A DNA stretch of 38,984 nt from Thermoprotei archaeon. Its GTDB lineage: Archaea > Thermoproteota > Thermoprotei_A > Sulfolobales > Acidilobaceae. How positions within the stretch are numbered: position 1 is the first letter of the stretch; each line of letters begins with the position of its first letter. A program made the translations under genes and the position numbers. Under the pieces are notes generated by a model. It was not told the DNA's origin. It was given only the letters and a program-made list of their open reading frames with translations, and made no database searches. The stretch lies in contig JARJMZ020000031.1 of NCBI GenBank assembly GCA_029335875.2, positions 1 to 38,984 of the forward strand, in the 5' to 3' direction. Positions 1-8,572 of this stretch are shown here, one piece after another.

Positions 1-2
1 TT

Positions 3-542
3 CTGGTTGATAGGGTTAGGATTGAGAAGGGTGATGTTGTTAGGGTGAGCGTTAACTATGCTGTTGAGGAGGGTAGGATAAGATGGGATCTTGAAACACT
101 AAGCATACAAGCGTGGAGGAGGATTCCAGAACAAGATATAAACAAGGCCATAGCAGAAGTAAAAATAATAGCGAAAGAGCTGGTTGCGAGAGCAGTACAA
201 TATGAGACCCTTAAAATAGCTGAGACAGACGTGGGAGACATAGTATACTCTGTGAGACTAGCGGGTAGAGATGTGGGAGTACTCCTAGTAACGCCCCTAA
301 ACGAAAATAAAGCCATAGTGAGGGGGGCGACCATAGAACCAACACCACTACTCCTCAAGAGACTCCTAGTAGACGTGGAGCCCCCATTAGACAACTATAT
401 AAACAATAACATAGGACCCATAATGGGTAAAGCAGTCCACGTAGAGACCGGCGAAGCGGAAAAAGCCATAAGAGAGATTAAAGCCCTAATTGAAATAGTT
501 GAGAAACCACCCACGCCACCCGTGGAGGAAGAAGAATACTAA
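3..542 (+). CDS. Uncharacterised archaeal protein, 5' end outside the window (DUF2258-like?)
   Basis: The reading frame is already open at base 3 and runs to a TAA at 540-542. A GTG at 45 would give 165 residues. The codons before it (VRIEKGDVVRVSV) read as an uninterrupted beta-strand-like stretch that continues smoothly into the protein, so I treat the gene as truncated by the window edge rather than starting at 45. The protein is soluble and mixed alpha/beta, with a central VGDIVYSVRLAGRDVGVLLV segment and an acidic proline-rich tail (KPPTPPVEEEEY). No catalytic motif is visible. The layout recalls the crenarchaeal DUF2258 family, but this is from memory and unverified. Function unknown. 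Confidence 0.6.
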   Translation: MVDRVRIEKGDVVRVSVNYAVEEGRIRWDLETLSIQAWRRIPEQDINKAIAEVKIIAKELVARAVQYETLKIAETDVGDIVYSVRLAGRDVGVLLVTPLNENKAIVRGATIEPTPLLLKRLLVDVEPPLDNYINNNIGPIMGKAVHVETGEAEKAIREIKALIEIVEKPPTPPVEEEEY

Positions 543-616
543 AACCCTCACCGCTAACCACATAAGCCCCTATTTTTACTTCAAATCCTTTAAAACTCCT
601 ATACTTCAACGCCTAG

Positions 617-898
617 TTGTGTCGCAGGAACCCAATACCATAGGCATATCCCTATGATATTGGGCTCCAGCCCCCCAGCCCGTTGTGGACTCCATAGGCT
701 GGCACTAACGGGACCGCCTTACGTGTTTCCCCGCTTCTGATAGCCAGTCATAGAGGCTGGCTTACTGTGAGTAAATTGGGGGGCCTAAGAATTTTTACCA
801 TAAGTTTCCACGGTTCACGGGCACCACGATGCTCTCAAGTATCTCTAAGTAGCCATATTAACTAAAAACCTTAGAGGTTTTACTCTAGAAAACAGTCT
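617..898 (+). repeat. Structured intergenic repeat, copy R1
   Basis: This is one of four related intergenic elements in the window (R1-R4). It starts near the strong hairpin at 631-664 and ends with TACTCTAGAAAACA at 881-894, the inverted form of the terminal motif found in R2 and R3. In between it holds AGCCCGTTGTGG...CTCCATAGGCTGGCA and TCATAGAGGCTGGCTTA, both shared with R2-R4. AAAACCT-TAG-AGGTTTT near the right end is a short palindrome. The expected left terminal motif is not recognisable, so the left boundary is approximate. It fills the gap between the first gene and the NUDIX gene, and its right end lies about 50 bp before the NUDIX start. Confidence 0.75.
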
Positions 899-948
899 GA
901 GCCCTATTAGCTTAAACTTCTAAAGCTAGATTTTCCACTTGGTTAGTT

Positions 949-1449
949 GTGGGGGTTGCTATGGCTGTCGACTCTGCGGTTTTAGCTCTTGTTTGGGGGG
1001 AGCCTGCTAGGGTTCTTGTTGTGAGGAAGTCCTGTAGCGGGTCTAGTTTCTGGGCTTGTGATGTCGCCTTACCTGGGGGGTCTCTGGAGCCCGGGGAGGA
1101 TCCTGTTGTTGCCGCTTTGAGGGAGGCTTGGGAGGAGGCTGGTGTTCACCCGAGTTCCGTGTGTGTTATAGGTGATCTTGGTGTTGAGACTGCAGCTAGG
1201 GGGTTGAAGAGGGTTATGATTGTTGTGGGTAAACCCAGGGGGCCTCTCGACCCCAGGCCTTTAAGCTCTGAAGTCGACTTTGTAGGCTGGCTCGACATTA
1301 GACATGTATTAGGAGACACTATAGCTGTCTCACACCCTAAGAGGGGGCTTGTTGAAGGTATCATAATACCGGGGGACATGGTGTTGTGGGGGTTCACCCT
1401 CAGGGTTCTAAGGAAGCTTGCCTCCGAGCTCCCCTCTATAAGGTTTTAA
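949..1449 (+). CDS. NUDIX hydrolase
   Basis: Hydrolyses a nucleoside diphosphate linked to another moiety; the substrate cannot be read from the sequence. A complete Nudix box (G-x5-E-x7-REUxEExGU) is present at about residues 44-66, GSLEPGED followed by REAWEEAGV, with the metal-binding glutamates intact. The 166-residue length is normal for a single-domain NUDIX protein. The preceding LVVRKS...LPGGSLEPGED faintly recalls CoA pyrophosphatases, but that is not enough to assign a substrate. The GTG at 949 gives the longest frame; ATG at 961 is a credible alternative start and would lose only four residues. Repeat R1 ends 50 bp upstream, and a TATA-like CTTAAACT lies at about 911-918. The HD-domain gene follows after 36 bp, so the two are probably co-transcribed. 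Confidence 0.9.
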   Translation: MGVAMAVDSAVLALVWGEPARVLVVRKSCSGSSFWACDVALPGGSLEPGEDPVVAALREAWEEAGVHPSSVCVIGDLGVETAARGLKRVMIVVGKPRGPLDPRPLSSEVDFVGWLDIRHVLGDTIAVSHPKRGLVEGIIIPGDMVLWGFTLRVLRKLASELPSIRF

Positions 1450-1485
1450 GGGTCATCTGCCCTAGAGGCGCCTGGGGCTCCAAAC

Positions 1486-2091
1486 ATGGATCTTAAGCTT
1501 CTACTAGAATTCAGTCCTAGGATGAGATACCTGTATAGGATAACTAGGAGCTTGATGGGAGACGACCCTTCCCACGGGTGGCCTCACATAGAGAGAGTCA
1601 TAATATGGTCTAATAGAATAGTCAATGCTGAAGGCCTCGATGTGGACCCTGAGCTACTATTAGCGAGCATCCTACTCCACGATATAGGCAGAGTATTGGG
1701 TGACGAAAAAGAGCACCATGCGGTCAAAAGCGCTAAAATAGGGGAACTCCTACTCGAGAAACTAGAATATCATAGGAGCTTTACAGAGGACTGCAAGAAA
1801 GTCATACTAGCACACAGCTACACCTTAAACGTGAAACCAGAAACTTTAGAGGCCAAAGTGCTAAGCGATGCCGACAAGCTGGACGCTATGGGAGCTATAG
1901 GGATAGCAAGAGTATTCCACACAGGCGCGTTAAACGCTAGAAGCTTCGAAGATAGTGTATCACACTTGAAAACCAAAATATTAAATCTCAGAGAACTACT
2001 ATACTTCAACTATTCAAGAAACGTGGCAACCTCGCTCGAAAATAAAATAAGGGTTTTCATGGAGTGGTGGGCTGAAGAGAGTGTTTTCTAG
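1486..2091 (+). CDS. HD-domain metal-dependent phosphohydrolase
   Basis: Predicted soluble HD-superfamily phosphohydrolase of 201 residues. The metal ligands are visible in order: H30 and H34 in SHGWPHIERV, the HD pair at 65-66 in LLHDIGR, a further HH at about 77-78, and a conserved aspartate in SDADKLDAMGAIG near residue 127. This pattern matches the YedJ-type uncharacterised HD hydrolases, for which no single substrate is established. ATG start. It lies 36 bp behind the NUDIX gene, which hints at a shared role in nucleotide clean-up (inference). The final codons (GTT TTC TAG) lie inside the left terminal motif of repeat R2, so the native C-terminus may have been altered by that element. 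Confidence 0.85.
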   Translation: MDLKLLLEFSPRMRYLYRITRSLMGDDPSHGWPHIERVIIWSNRIVNAEGLDVDPELLLASILLHDIGRVLGDEKEHHAVKSAKIGELLLEKLEYHRSFTEDCKKVILAHSYTLNVKPETLEAKVLSDADKLDAMGAIGIARVFHTGALNARSFEDSVSHLKTKILNLRELLYFNYSRNVATSLENKIRVFMEWWAEESVF

Positions 2092-2491
2092 AGTATATGG
2101 TTACTTAGAGATGTCTGAGAGCATCATAGCGTCCATAAATAGTGAAAGCTTAGAGATAAGTTTTAAGGCCCCTAATTTACTCCGGTAAGCCAGCCTCTAT
2201 GATTGGCAGTTGGGAGCAGGCACAAGGCTGCCCCAGTAATGCCCGACTATAGAGCTTCGTGGTTGGGCCCGGCTTCCCCCTCCAGCCCCATCACAGCTCA
2301 CGGGCCCATTGGGGGCTCTATAGGCTGGCATCAACGGGGCCGCCTTGCCTCGCTTCTAATGGCCAAGCCGTCATAGAGGCTGGCTTACCAAGAATAGCGG
2401 GGGGCCTTAAAATTTAGCTCTAAGCTCTCATAGCTTTCAGGCATAGTGTTATACCAAAATACCTCAGAGATTTTACTCTAGAAAACAGTCT
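2079..2491 (+). repeat. Structured intergenic repeat, copy R2, with perfect 14-bp terminal inverted repeats
   Basis: The most complete member of the family. TGTTTTCTAGAGTA at 2082-2095 and its exact inverse TACTCTAGAAAACA at 2474-2487 bound the element. Between them is a large fold-back: GGTAAGCCAGCCTCTATGA on the left arm (about 2191-2209) recurs inverted as TCATAGAGGCTGGCTTACC on the right (about 2371-2389), flanked by TTTTAAGGCCCC and its inverse. Weaker pairing extends outward (GAAAGCTTAGAG against the right-hand AGCTCTAAGCTCTC) and inward (CTATAGAGC against GCTCTATAG). No ORF of note lies inside. The arrangement looks like a MITE-like, non-autonomous element; no transposase is in the window. 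Confidence 0.8.
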
Positions 2492-2539
2492 TCTCCCCTT
2501 ATGGGTGATGTTTAAACTAAACATTATAGGGAAATGGTT

Positions 2540-3397
2540 TTAAGGTCCTCTTAGCTCTCCTTCCCTTCTTAGTTTTCCTAGGGTTGTTCTTTTCTGGGCA
2601 TAGAGGTTGTGGGGGTGTATGCTTTCCATGCTGAGGGCTTCGACTTCTATTACTGTGTTGTCTGGGAGTTTGCTTATTTCTGAGGCTATGTTTACTATTG
2701 CTTCTCTGACCACGTCTTCCACTAGCTTGGGCCTCTTATGAGCTTCTAGTACTAGTTCCGCTTCTTGCGGCCTCTTAAGTAATGTTATTGCCGGGGCTGA
2801 GAGGCTCTTGTAGAGCGCTTTCGCTATTTTCTCTATCCTAACTATTTCCCCCATAGTTTCCACTTTTCCTTTCAATATGACTCTCTGCATGTGGCTTGGA
2901 GCTACACTGCTATCGAGCCCCAGTATTGATGCTATTGCTGTCTGAGCGCTTGGGCACACTGTTAGGCCCACTACGCTCACGCTCGCGCTCCATACGGCAG
3001 CCCCGCCCTTATCCCTGGAAACCTCAACCTCAACGTTCACAGGCTCAACACCAGTTAAGCCCCCATAATCCACGTTAACATAGAAACTTGTCCTGGCAAC
3101 GACAACACTCCTACTAGCGTAGGGGTGCCTCTCTAAAAGCTTCAAAGCCAAACTATCCAAATACTCCTCCAAACTCCTGTGGGACTCCTCCTGTGACAGT
3201 ATTTCATAGAGGGCTTCAACGTTTCTAGACAGGTGAGCCCCCCTACGGTCGCGTGAAACACTGATGTAAAGATCTAGCTCTGCGTCGAAAGCCATAGGGC
3301 CTTTGGGGGTCATGAGCGAGACTCTTTTCCTAACATTCTTTAACCCTACTCTCTCTATGTCAATCCCTATTGTGGGCTCCAGATCCTGGATCTCCAA
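2540..3397 (-). CDS. mptA: GTP cyclohydrolase MptA/FolE2 family
   Basis: Opens GTP as the first step of archaeal pterin biosynthesis. Archaeal MptA makes 7,8-dihydroneopterin 2',3'-cyclic phosphate, whereas bacterial FolE2 makes dihydroneopterin triphosphate. Family signatures are DRRGAHLSRN at residues 50-59, the presumed metal-binding cysteine in GLTVCPSAQ (C148), the histidine in SHMQR (H169), and the C-terminal ESIHPHNLYAQKRTTLG. The 285-residue length is slightly short for the family but contains all the conserved blocks. The start is TTG at 3397, giving MEIQDLEP, which is typical of the N-terminus. Its 3' end faces repeat R2, and it is followed on the same strand by no close gene. Because queC is in the same window, it may also feed 7-deazaguanine synthesis for archaeosine (inference). 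Confidence 0.9.
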   Translation of the reverse strand: MEIQDLEPTIGIDIERVGLKNVRKRVSLMTPKGPMAFDAELDLYISVSRDRRGAHLSRNVEALYEILSQEESHRSLEEYLDSLALKLLERHPYASRSVVVARTSFYVNVDYGGLTGVEPVNVEVEVSRDKGGAAVWSASVSVVGLTVCPSAQTAIASILGLDSSVAPSHMQRVILKGKVETMGEIVRIEKIAKALYKSLSAPAITLLKRPQEAELVLEAHKRPKLVEDVVREAIVNIASEISKLPDNTVIEVEALSMESIHPHNLYAQKRTTLGKLRREGELRGP

Positions 3398-3501
3398 TCT
3401 AGGAAACCCTCATATGTGGAGGGATGTTAAAGCTTTAATACTGGAGTATTGCTATTAACGCCTTTATAGCCTTTCAAGTATGGGGAAATCTTAAACATTG
3501 T

Positions 3502-5145
3502 TTAGCTATAATCTTTACTCGTGACGTTTAAGAGTTTTGATAGGGATATTTCAGCGAGTGCTACGGGATACTCGAGGCCTAGTTTCTCAAGGATCTCCGG
3601 CTGCACTTCGCCCATGTAGCCTACTCTCTTGCTATCAATTATTATCTCCGCAGTCCTGCCTTCAACTAGGAAAGGTAGTTTAGCTGAGCTTACTTTAAAC
3701 TTGAAATCCAGGATCCTTAGTAGAGAGTATACAGGGGCTTGTATTTCCTCGTAGCCAACTTCCTCATCCATTATAGCTAGCCCCAAAACTTCCTCGTCAA
3801 CTACGCTATCGTTTATCCTGTAAACCACGGGGCCTATCTCGAATATTTTAATGGGTTTAGGGTTGTGTAGGTTGCTTTTTAGCGTTTGGAGTAGAGATGT
3901 GGCCATTGATGGTCTTAGGACACTATACTCAACCTGGACGGGGTTCAAGACTTCGACACTAGCTGTTTCCAAGCCTAACACTTTCACAATGTGGGGGCTT
4001 GTGAGGGATAATAGTTTGACTTCCGTAAACCCTAAGCCTATCATTATGGTTCTAATTATCCTTGAAAGCTCTGTTATTGAGTGAAGCCTCCCCCTCATAA
4101 CGCTCCAAGAGCTTTTAGGCCCCAGCTCCTCATACCCATAACATATTGCGACATCCTCAGCTAGATCCACACTCTTAGACACATCCACCCTATAAGGTGG
4201 CACCTCCACAATTAAGCTACCCTCCTCCAGCCTCACATTATACCTCATTTTCACCATGATACTGGCGAGCTCTTCTGGGCTGAAACTGGATCCGAGAATG
4301 CTGTTAACCTCCTCAGGTTTAACCTTTAACGTTTTAGGCTCGAACTTGGGGTAGAAGCCGTTCCAGGGGCTCTCAACTTTAACGAGGCCTAAAGCGGTGT
4401 TTCCACGTTCCAAGAGTCCTGAGACTAGAACGTTAAGGACTAGTGATACTGTTTTCAGGTCTGTGCCTGTAACGTCTATGAACAAGTGTTTGGTTCCGAC
4501 TTCAAGCCTTGTTATGTCTGAGTTGAGGACTGGGGGTATTGTTATGATTTCCCCCCCTGAGACTATGGCGGGGTGCTCGCCGTCGAGTAGCGATATGCTC
4601 CCGTAAAGCTTCCCCTTCTCATCGTTCTCTAGCACTTCCCTGATCTTCACTGGTTTATCGTAGTTGAGGGGTTTGAAGGTTTCATCGATGTTTTTCATAG
4701 TGTATATTAGGGTTTTCGACGGCAGCTTCTCCAAGTCATGGATCCCTATGGCTGCCTTTCTCCTCCTCCTCCCGAGGCCTTCGTGTAGTTTCTCCTGAAA
4801 CTGTATAAGCTCCTCTAGGTAATCACTGCTATCTATGTTAACGTTGTAGACAACAGCCCCCACAATGTAGGGTCTTGTGGGGACGCTCTCTACTTTCAAC
4901 GTCGCACCACTATCAACTAGCTTAGGCTTAGCCCAGCCACCCTCAACTCCTAAAAGCCCCTTAACAGCCCTAGCTAAACCTTCCCCTATGAACATGTCTG
5001 GCCTGTCGGCGTTAATTTCAACGTTAACATAGCCTTCAACCTCTTCAATCTCGCATTTGAGCCTGAATAGGAGCTCTCTCAACTCCTCCAGGTCAAGGCC
5101 TGTCAGCTCGTAGAGCCTGGAGGGCTTAAACCTTAAGACGGGCAC
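3502..5145 (-). CDS. pheT: Phenylalanyl-tRNA synthetase beta subunit
   Basis: Beta subunit of the heterotetrameric enzyme that charges tRNA-Phe. At 547 residues it is the short archaeal/eukaryotic form, lacking the bacterial N-terminal EMAP-like tRNA-binding extension. The N-terminus holds the B1-like region with INADRPDMFIGEGLARAVKGLLG, followed by a B3/B4 editing-like region around DVTGTDLKTVSLVLN, a B5-like domain ending VEVPPYRVDVSKSVDLAEDVAICYGYEEL, and a C-terminal catalytic-like core ending GEVQPEILEKLGLEYPVALAEISL. GTG start at 5145 follows a GAGGTGGG ribosome-binding site. It lies 10 bp downstream of pheS, so the two form an operon. Confidence 0.95.
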   Translation of the reverse strand: MPVLRFKPSRLYELTGLDLEELRELLFRLKCEIEEVEGYVNVEINADRPDMFIGEGLARAVKGLLGVEGGWAKPKLVDSGATLKVESVPTRPYIVGAVVYNVNIDSSDYLEELIQFQEKLHEGLGRRRRKAAIGIHDLEKLPSKTLIYTMKNIDETFKPLNYDKPVKIREVLENDEKGKLYGSISLLDGEHPAIVSGGEIITIPPVLNSDITRLEVGTKHLFIDVTGTDLKTVSLVLNVLVSGLLERGNTALGLVKVESPWNGFYPKFEPKTLKVKPEEVNSILGSSFSPEELASIMVKMRYNVRLEEGSLIVEVPPYRVDVSKSVDLAEDVAICYGYEELGPKSSWSVMRGRLHSITELSRIIRTIMIGLGFTEVKLLSLTSPHIVKVLGLETASVEVLNPVQVEYSVLRPSMATSLLQTLKSNLHNPKPIKIFEIGPVVYRINDSVVDEEVLGLAIMDEEVGYEEIQAPVYSLLRILDFKFKVSSAKLPFLVEGRTAEIIIDSKRVGYMGEVQPEILEKLGLEYPVALAEISLSKLLNVTSKDYS

Positions 5146-5155
5146 CCCACCTCAC

Positions 5156-6628
5156 CTAGCTTCTAGCTTTAAACTCTGTAATGTACCTGACGTCGCCCGC
5201 ATATAGTATCCTTATATCTTCTATGCCATAGTATGCTGCGGCGAGCCTCTCAATACCGAAACCCCACGCTCCAACAGGATAGTTTACCCCCGCCATCTCG
5301 AGAACCTCCGGCCTGAAAAGGCCGGCCCCATAGAGTTCGAGCCACCTACCGTTAGGGAGTTTTACATAGCCTTCAACACTCGGCTCGGTGAACGGGAAAT
5401 ATGCGGGTTTAAACTTCACGTGGAGATTGAGCCTCTCGGAAATCTCCTTCAGCGTCCCTAGGAGATCTCTGAAAGTGTATCCGTGATAGCCTTCTATCCC
5501 ATCAAGCTGGTGGAACTCTGGCAGGTGGGTTGCATCCACAACATCATGCCTGTAGACGCGGCCTAGAGTGAATATTCTTATGGGGGGTTTAGGTCTGGTA
5601 GAGATGATCCTAGAGGATACTGCCGTCGTCTGACTTCTAAGCATTAGCCTTGAGGCTATTTTAGGGCTCCACTTATAACCCCAGTTCTCCTCGTGAACCC
5701 TCGCAACTCTAGCTACAAGGTCTCCATAGAGAGCTTCTATGTCGACCGGCTCAGCTTTAACCCATAGTGAGTCATGGATCTCCCTCGCCGGGTGGTCTTG
5801 AGCTTGGAATAGGAGGTCGAAGTTAAACAGCTCCACTTCAACCAGGGGCCCTATAACCTCCACGAACCCCATCTCCTTCATTATATCCCTAACCATCTCT
5901 ATGAACTCCTGGAGGAAATGGAGCCTGGCTGGGTAAACTTTGGGGGGCTCGGCTGCAACGTTATACGCTCTCAGTTTAAACCTTTTCCACAACCCTTTCT
6001 TCAGTATCTCAGAGTTTATCTTTGAAATCTCAACCTTAACCCTTTTAAGCATCTCCCCAGGATCTTCTGGAATCTTTAAATATACGACTTTTTCTTCAAC
6101 CTCCCTCACCAAGCCCCTATCCTTAAACTCCTTAAGCACGTGAAACTCAGGATACACGCCCCTCCCACAACTCTCCAGGGCAGATTTAAGGCTCTCCAAG
6201 GAGGCTCTAGCTTTGTCAAGCCCGACAGACAGTTTAATATAGCCCCTAGAAACCTCTATGAGACCCCTCCTCTTAGCCTGACCTATAGCTATACTAGCCT
6301 CAGAACCTAGAACATCGTTAACACGGCCTATATCAACCAAACCCCCACTCTCACTAATGATAGCTAGAAGCCTCTCCTCAGGGAGCCCCCTAGATAAAAC
6401 GTCCAAACCCTTCTCAGTTAAGACAAGCCTCTTTAACCTCCTCTCCTCAACATCAACCAAACCCTTATCTTTAAGTAGCATAACGAGGCTAGCAAGAGTT
6501 GACACGTCAACACCTAAAACCCTGCTAGCATCCTCAATAGAACCTTCCCGAAAACCCTTATCTCTCATCAGTTCAAGAAGCTTATACTCGCTCTCACTAA
6601 CAACTACCTCATAAACAATCAAAACCAC
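5156..6628 (-). CDS. pheS: Phenylalanyl-tRNA synthetase alpha subunit
   Basis: Catalytic alpha subunit of phenylalanyl-tRNA synthetase. Class II motifs are visible: motif 2 as FTLGRVYRHDVVDATHLPEFHQLDG and motif 3 as GAWGFGIERLAAAYYG, with the characteristic QAQDHPAREIHDSLW loop upstream. The first 140 or so residues are winged-helix-like repeats (for example DASRVLGVDVSTLASLVMLLKDKGLV), the usual tRNA-binding extension of archaeal PheS. The 490-residue length is normal. GTG start at 6628; a TATA-like sequence (CTTTATAAG on the minus strand, about 6663-6673) places transcription about 12-20 bases upstream. It is the first gene of the pheST operon. Confidence 0.95.
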   Translation of the reverse strand: MVLIVYEVVVSESEYKLLELMRDKGFREGSIEDASRVLGVDVSTLASLVMLLKDKGLVDVEERRLKRLVLTEKGLDVLSRGLPEERLLAIISESGGLVDIGRVNDVLGSEASIAIGQAKRRGLIEVSRGYIKLSVGLDKARASLESLKSALESCGRGVYPEFHVLKEFKDRGLVREVEEKVVYLKIPEDPGEMLKRVKVEISKINSEILKKGLWKRFKLRAYNVAAEPPKVYPARLHFLQEFIEMVRDIMKEMGFVEVIGPLVEVELFNFDLLFQAQDHPAREIHDSLWVKAEPVDIEALYGDLVARVARVHEENWGYKWSPKIASRLMLRSQTTAVSSRIISTRPKPPIRIFTLGRVYRHDVVDATHLPEFHQLDGIEGYHGYTFRDLLGTLKEISERLNLHVKFKPAYFPFTEPSVEGYVKLPNGRWLELYGAGLFRPEVLEMAGVNYPVGAWGFGIERLAAAYYGIEDIRILYAGDVRYITEFKARS

Positions 6629-7390
6629 CCTTCACATATTCCCGGAGGCTAAGAAGGGGCTAACGCTTATAAAGATTACCATGACATAAAACCTCCTGAA
6701 ACATTTATTCAAAAATTACTAACATTATTGTCCATGTCCCTCTGAAGGTTTAAGCCTCATAGCAGTTTATACTATGGTGCCCTTAAAGCTCGTAAGGCTC
6801 CTCTTCCGGGTTCACCGGACAATTCGTCTTAGCCCTTCTCCCACGTTGACGCTTCTCAAAGGTTTCCCATACACTTTCCATGGGCGACCTCCTTTTATAG
6901 TCACCCGGTAGAAAGCACTCGGCTTCTAGAGAACTTACACATAATCATGATCTTCTTTTTATGAGAATAGATTATTCTACTCAGCGTGGGCTCCTCTCAA
7001 AACACTACAGCGAATTAAGGGCTTATTAGAGGCTTTATAAATGGTCGCTATTAGAGCCGGTGCGCGAGGGGTTGCAATGGGCTTACCCTTTTACCTATAA
7101 TAACTCAGAACCCTTAGAGGTTTTTACTTAGCGCTTACAATATAGAGGGCGTGTCTCCCGAGCCTCAATGCCTGTTAATGGAGTGTTCGATTCAAATACC
7201 GCCGATTCTAAGGTCTTGGTGGCATTGTTAATGTCGGGTTAAGGTTTTAAAGGCTGCGGGTCGCTGTTAAATAATGCTTTTAGAAGAGTTCCTCTCGCTC
7301 GGATTTTAACGGATTCTTATACTTTAGTTTATACTTTTTTATACGTTAATATAGCCTCGCATTTTAAGGTTAGGAGGTTGTTATAGGGCG
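6629..7390. other. 762-bp intergenic region between pheS and the radical SAM pair
   Basis: No convincing gene is present. The left part carries the pheS promoter (minus strand, about 6663-6673). A perfect short palindrome AGAATA-GAT-TATTCT lies at 6964-6978. AACCCTTAGAGGTTTTTACTTAG at about 7109-7131 resembles the right end of the R1-R4 repeats, and CTTCTAGAGAACTTA near 6933 faintly resembles the other end, so this may be a decayed copy. AT-rich sequence at 7318-7355 contains TATA-like TTTATACTTTTTTATAC and probably drives the downstream radical SAM genes. A T-arm-like sequence near 7190 does not fold into a tRNA. Confidence 0.4.
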
Positions 7391-8572
7391 GTGTCTTATT
7401 TGGAGGGTTTTAGGTCGTGGCCTTATGATGAGAAGCCTTTACTAGTGTTCTGGGAGTCCACTAGAGCATGCCAACTTGCGTGTATTCACTGTAGGGCTGA
7501 GGCTATTTTAAACCCGTTGCCAGGCGAGCTTAGCAACGGTGAAGCTTTAAGGCTTATTGATGAGATAGTGAGCTTCAGCGAGCCCCGACCAATACTCATT
7601 ATTACGGGAGGCGATCCTCTAATGAGGAGGGATATATGGGATCTGCTCTCCTACGCTGCAAGTTTACGCCTTAAAACTTCCCTAGCTCCAAGTGTTACCC
7701 CTCTCCTAAACGATAAAAGTATTAAAATGATTAGCGATATCGGAGTTTCAGCTGTTTCAATAAGCATAGATAGTGCTCACCCTGAGGTTCACGATAAAAT
7801 TAGGGGGGTTAAAGGGGTTTGGTCTAGGAGCGTCGAGGTTATAAAGAAGTTTAGGGATTACGGTGTTAAGGTTCAGGTTAACACTGTAGTTATGAGACCT
7901 ACGTTAAACAGCCTCCCAGACATGGTAGCTCTATTGAGGAAATTTGAAGTCCCCGTGTGGGAGGTTTTCTATTTGGTTAGGGTTGGGAGGGCTCAGGAGA
8001 AGCTTGACTTAACCCCTGAAGAGTGGGAGGCTGTAAGCCATTTCCTGTATGAGGCTTCCAAGTACGATGTGACAGTGAGGACTGTGGAGGGCCCCATGTT
8101 CAGGAGGGTTGCCATGGTTAGAAGGTTTTTAGAGTCTATGAACGTGGATCCAGACGTTATCCTGAAGCCTGGGAGTCTTTATGAGGGGCTCCTCAATAGG
8201 CTCAAGACCCTCCTAGGACCTCCGACTTCGAAGCCCAAGGCTTACACTGTTGGGACTAGAGACGGTAAGGGTATAGTATTTATAGCATATAACGGCGACG
8301 TATACCCCAGCGGGTTCCTCCCCGTTAAAGCTGGGAACATTAGGGAGAGGAGCCTCAGAGATATATACACGAGGTCAAGCTTATTCCTAGCCCTTAGGAG
8401 GGGGGAGTTTAAAGGTAAATGTGGGGCGTGCAAGTTCAAAGAAATATGTGGGGGTAGCAGGGCGAGAGCGTACAGCATATATGGGGATCCTCTAGCTGAG
8501 GACCCCGCATGCCCCTATGAGCCTAACTATTATGAGAGTATCGGCTTAAACATGAAGGTGATCTCCTCATGA
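7391..8572 (+). CDS. ahbD: Radical SAM/SPASM protein, AhbD-like (heme b synthase candidate)
   Basis: The radical SAM cluster motif is CQLACIHC (Cys27, 31, 34), followed by ITGGDPLMRRD and SISIDSAHPEVHDKIRG. The C-terminal SPASM region carries CGACKFKEICGGSRARAYSIYGDPLAEDPACP, ligands for an auxiliary 4Fe-4S cluster. The C-x3-C-x2-CRAEA start and the PVWEVFYLVRVGRAQEK block match AhbD, which oxidatively decarboxylates Fe-coproporphyrin III to heme b, and also its close relatives in the TIGR04053 family, so the exact reaction is not certain. The GTG start gives a standard N-terminus and sits behind GGAGGT at 7373-7378. It overlaps the next gene by 4 bp (ATGA), and the AhbC-like neighbour favours the heme role. 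Confidence 0.7.
   Translation: MSYLEGFRSWPYDEKPLLVFWESTRACQLACIHCRAEAILNPLPGELSNGEALRLIDEIVSFSEPRPILIITGGDPLMRRDIWDLLSYAASLRLKTSLAPSVTPLLNDKSIKMISDIGVSAVSISIDSAHPEVHDKIRGVKGVWSRSVEVIKKFRDYGVKVQVNTVVMRPTLNSLPDMVALLRKFEVPVWEVFYLVRVGRAQEKLDLTPEEWEAVSHFLYEASKYDVTVRTVEGPMFRRVAMVRRFLESMNVDPDVILKPGSLYEGLLNRLKTLLGPPTSKPKAYTVGTRDGKGIVFIAYNGDVYPSGFLPVKAGNIRERSLRDIYTRSSLFLALRRGEFKGKCGACKFKEICGGSRARAYSIYGDPLAEDPACPYEPNYYESIGLNMKVISS

Noticed and set aside
617..2491. R1 and R2 as parts of a CRISPR array
   Set aside because: There are no short regularly spaced direct repeats with unique spacers; the copies are long, dispersed and in both orientations.
7180..7215. T-arm-like GTTCGATTC suggesting a tRNA gene
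   Set aside because: The flanking bases do not form a 5-bp T stem in the correct register and no anticodon arm or acceptor stem can be built.
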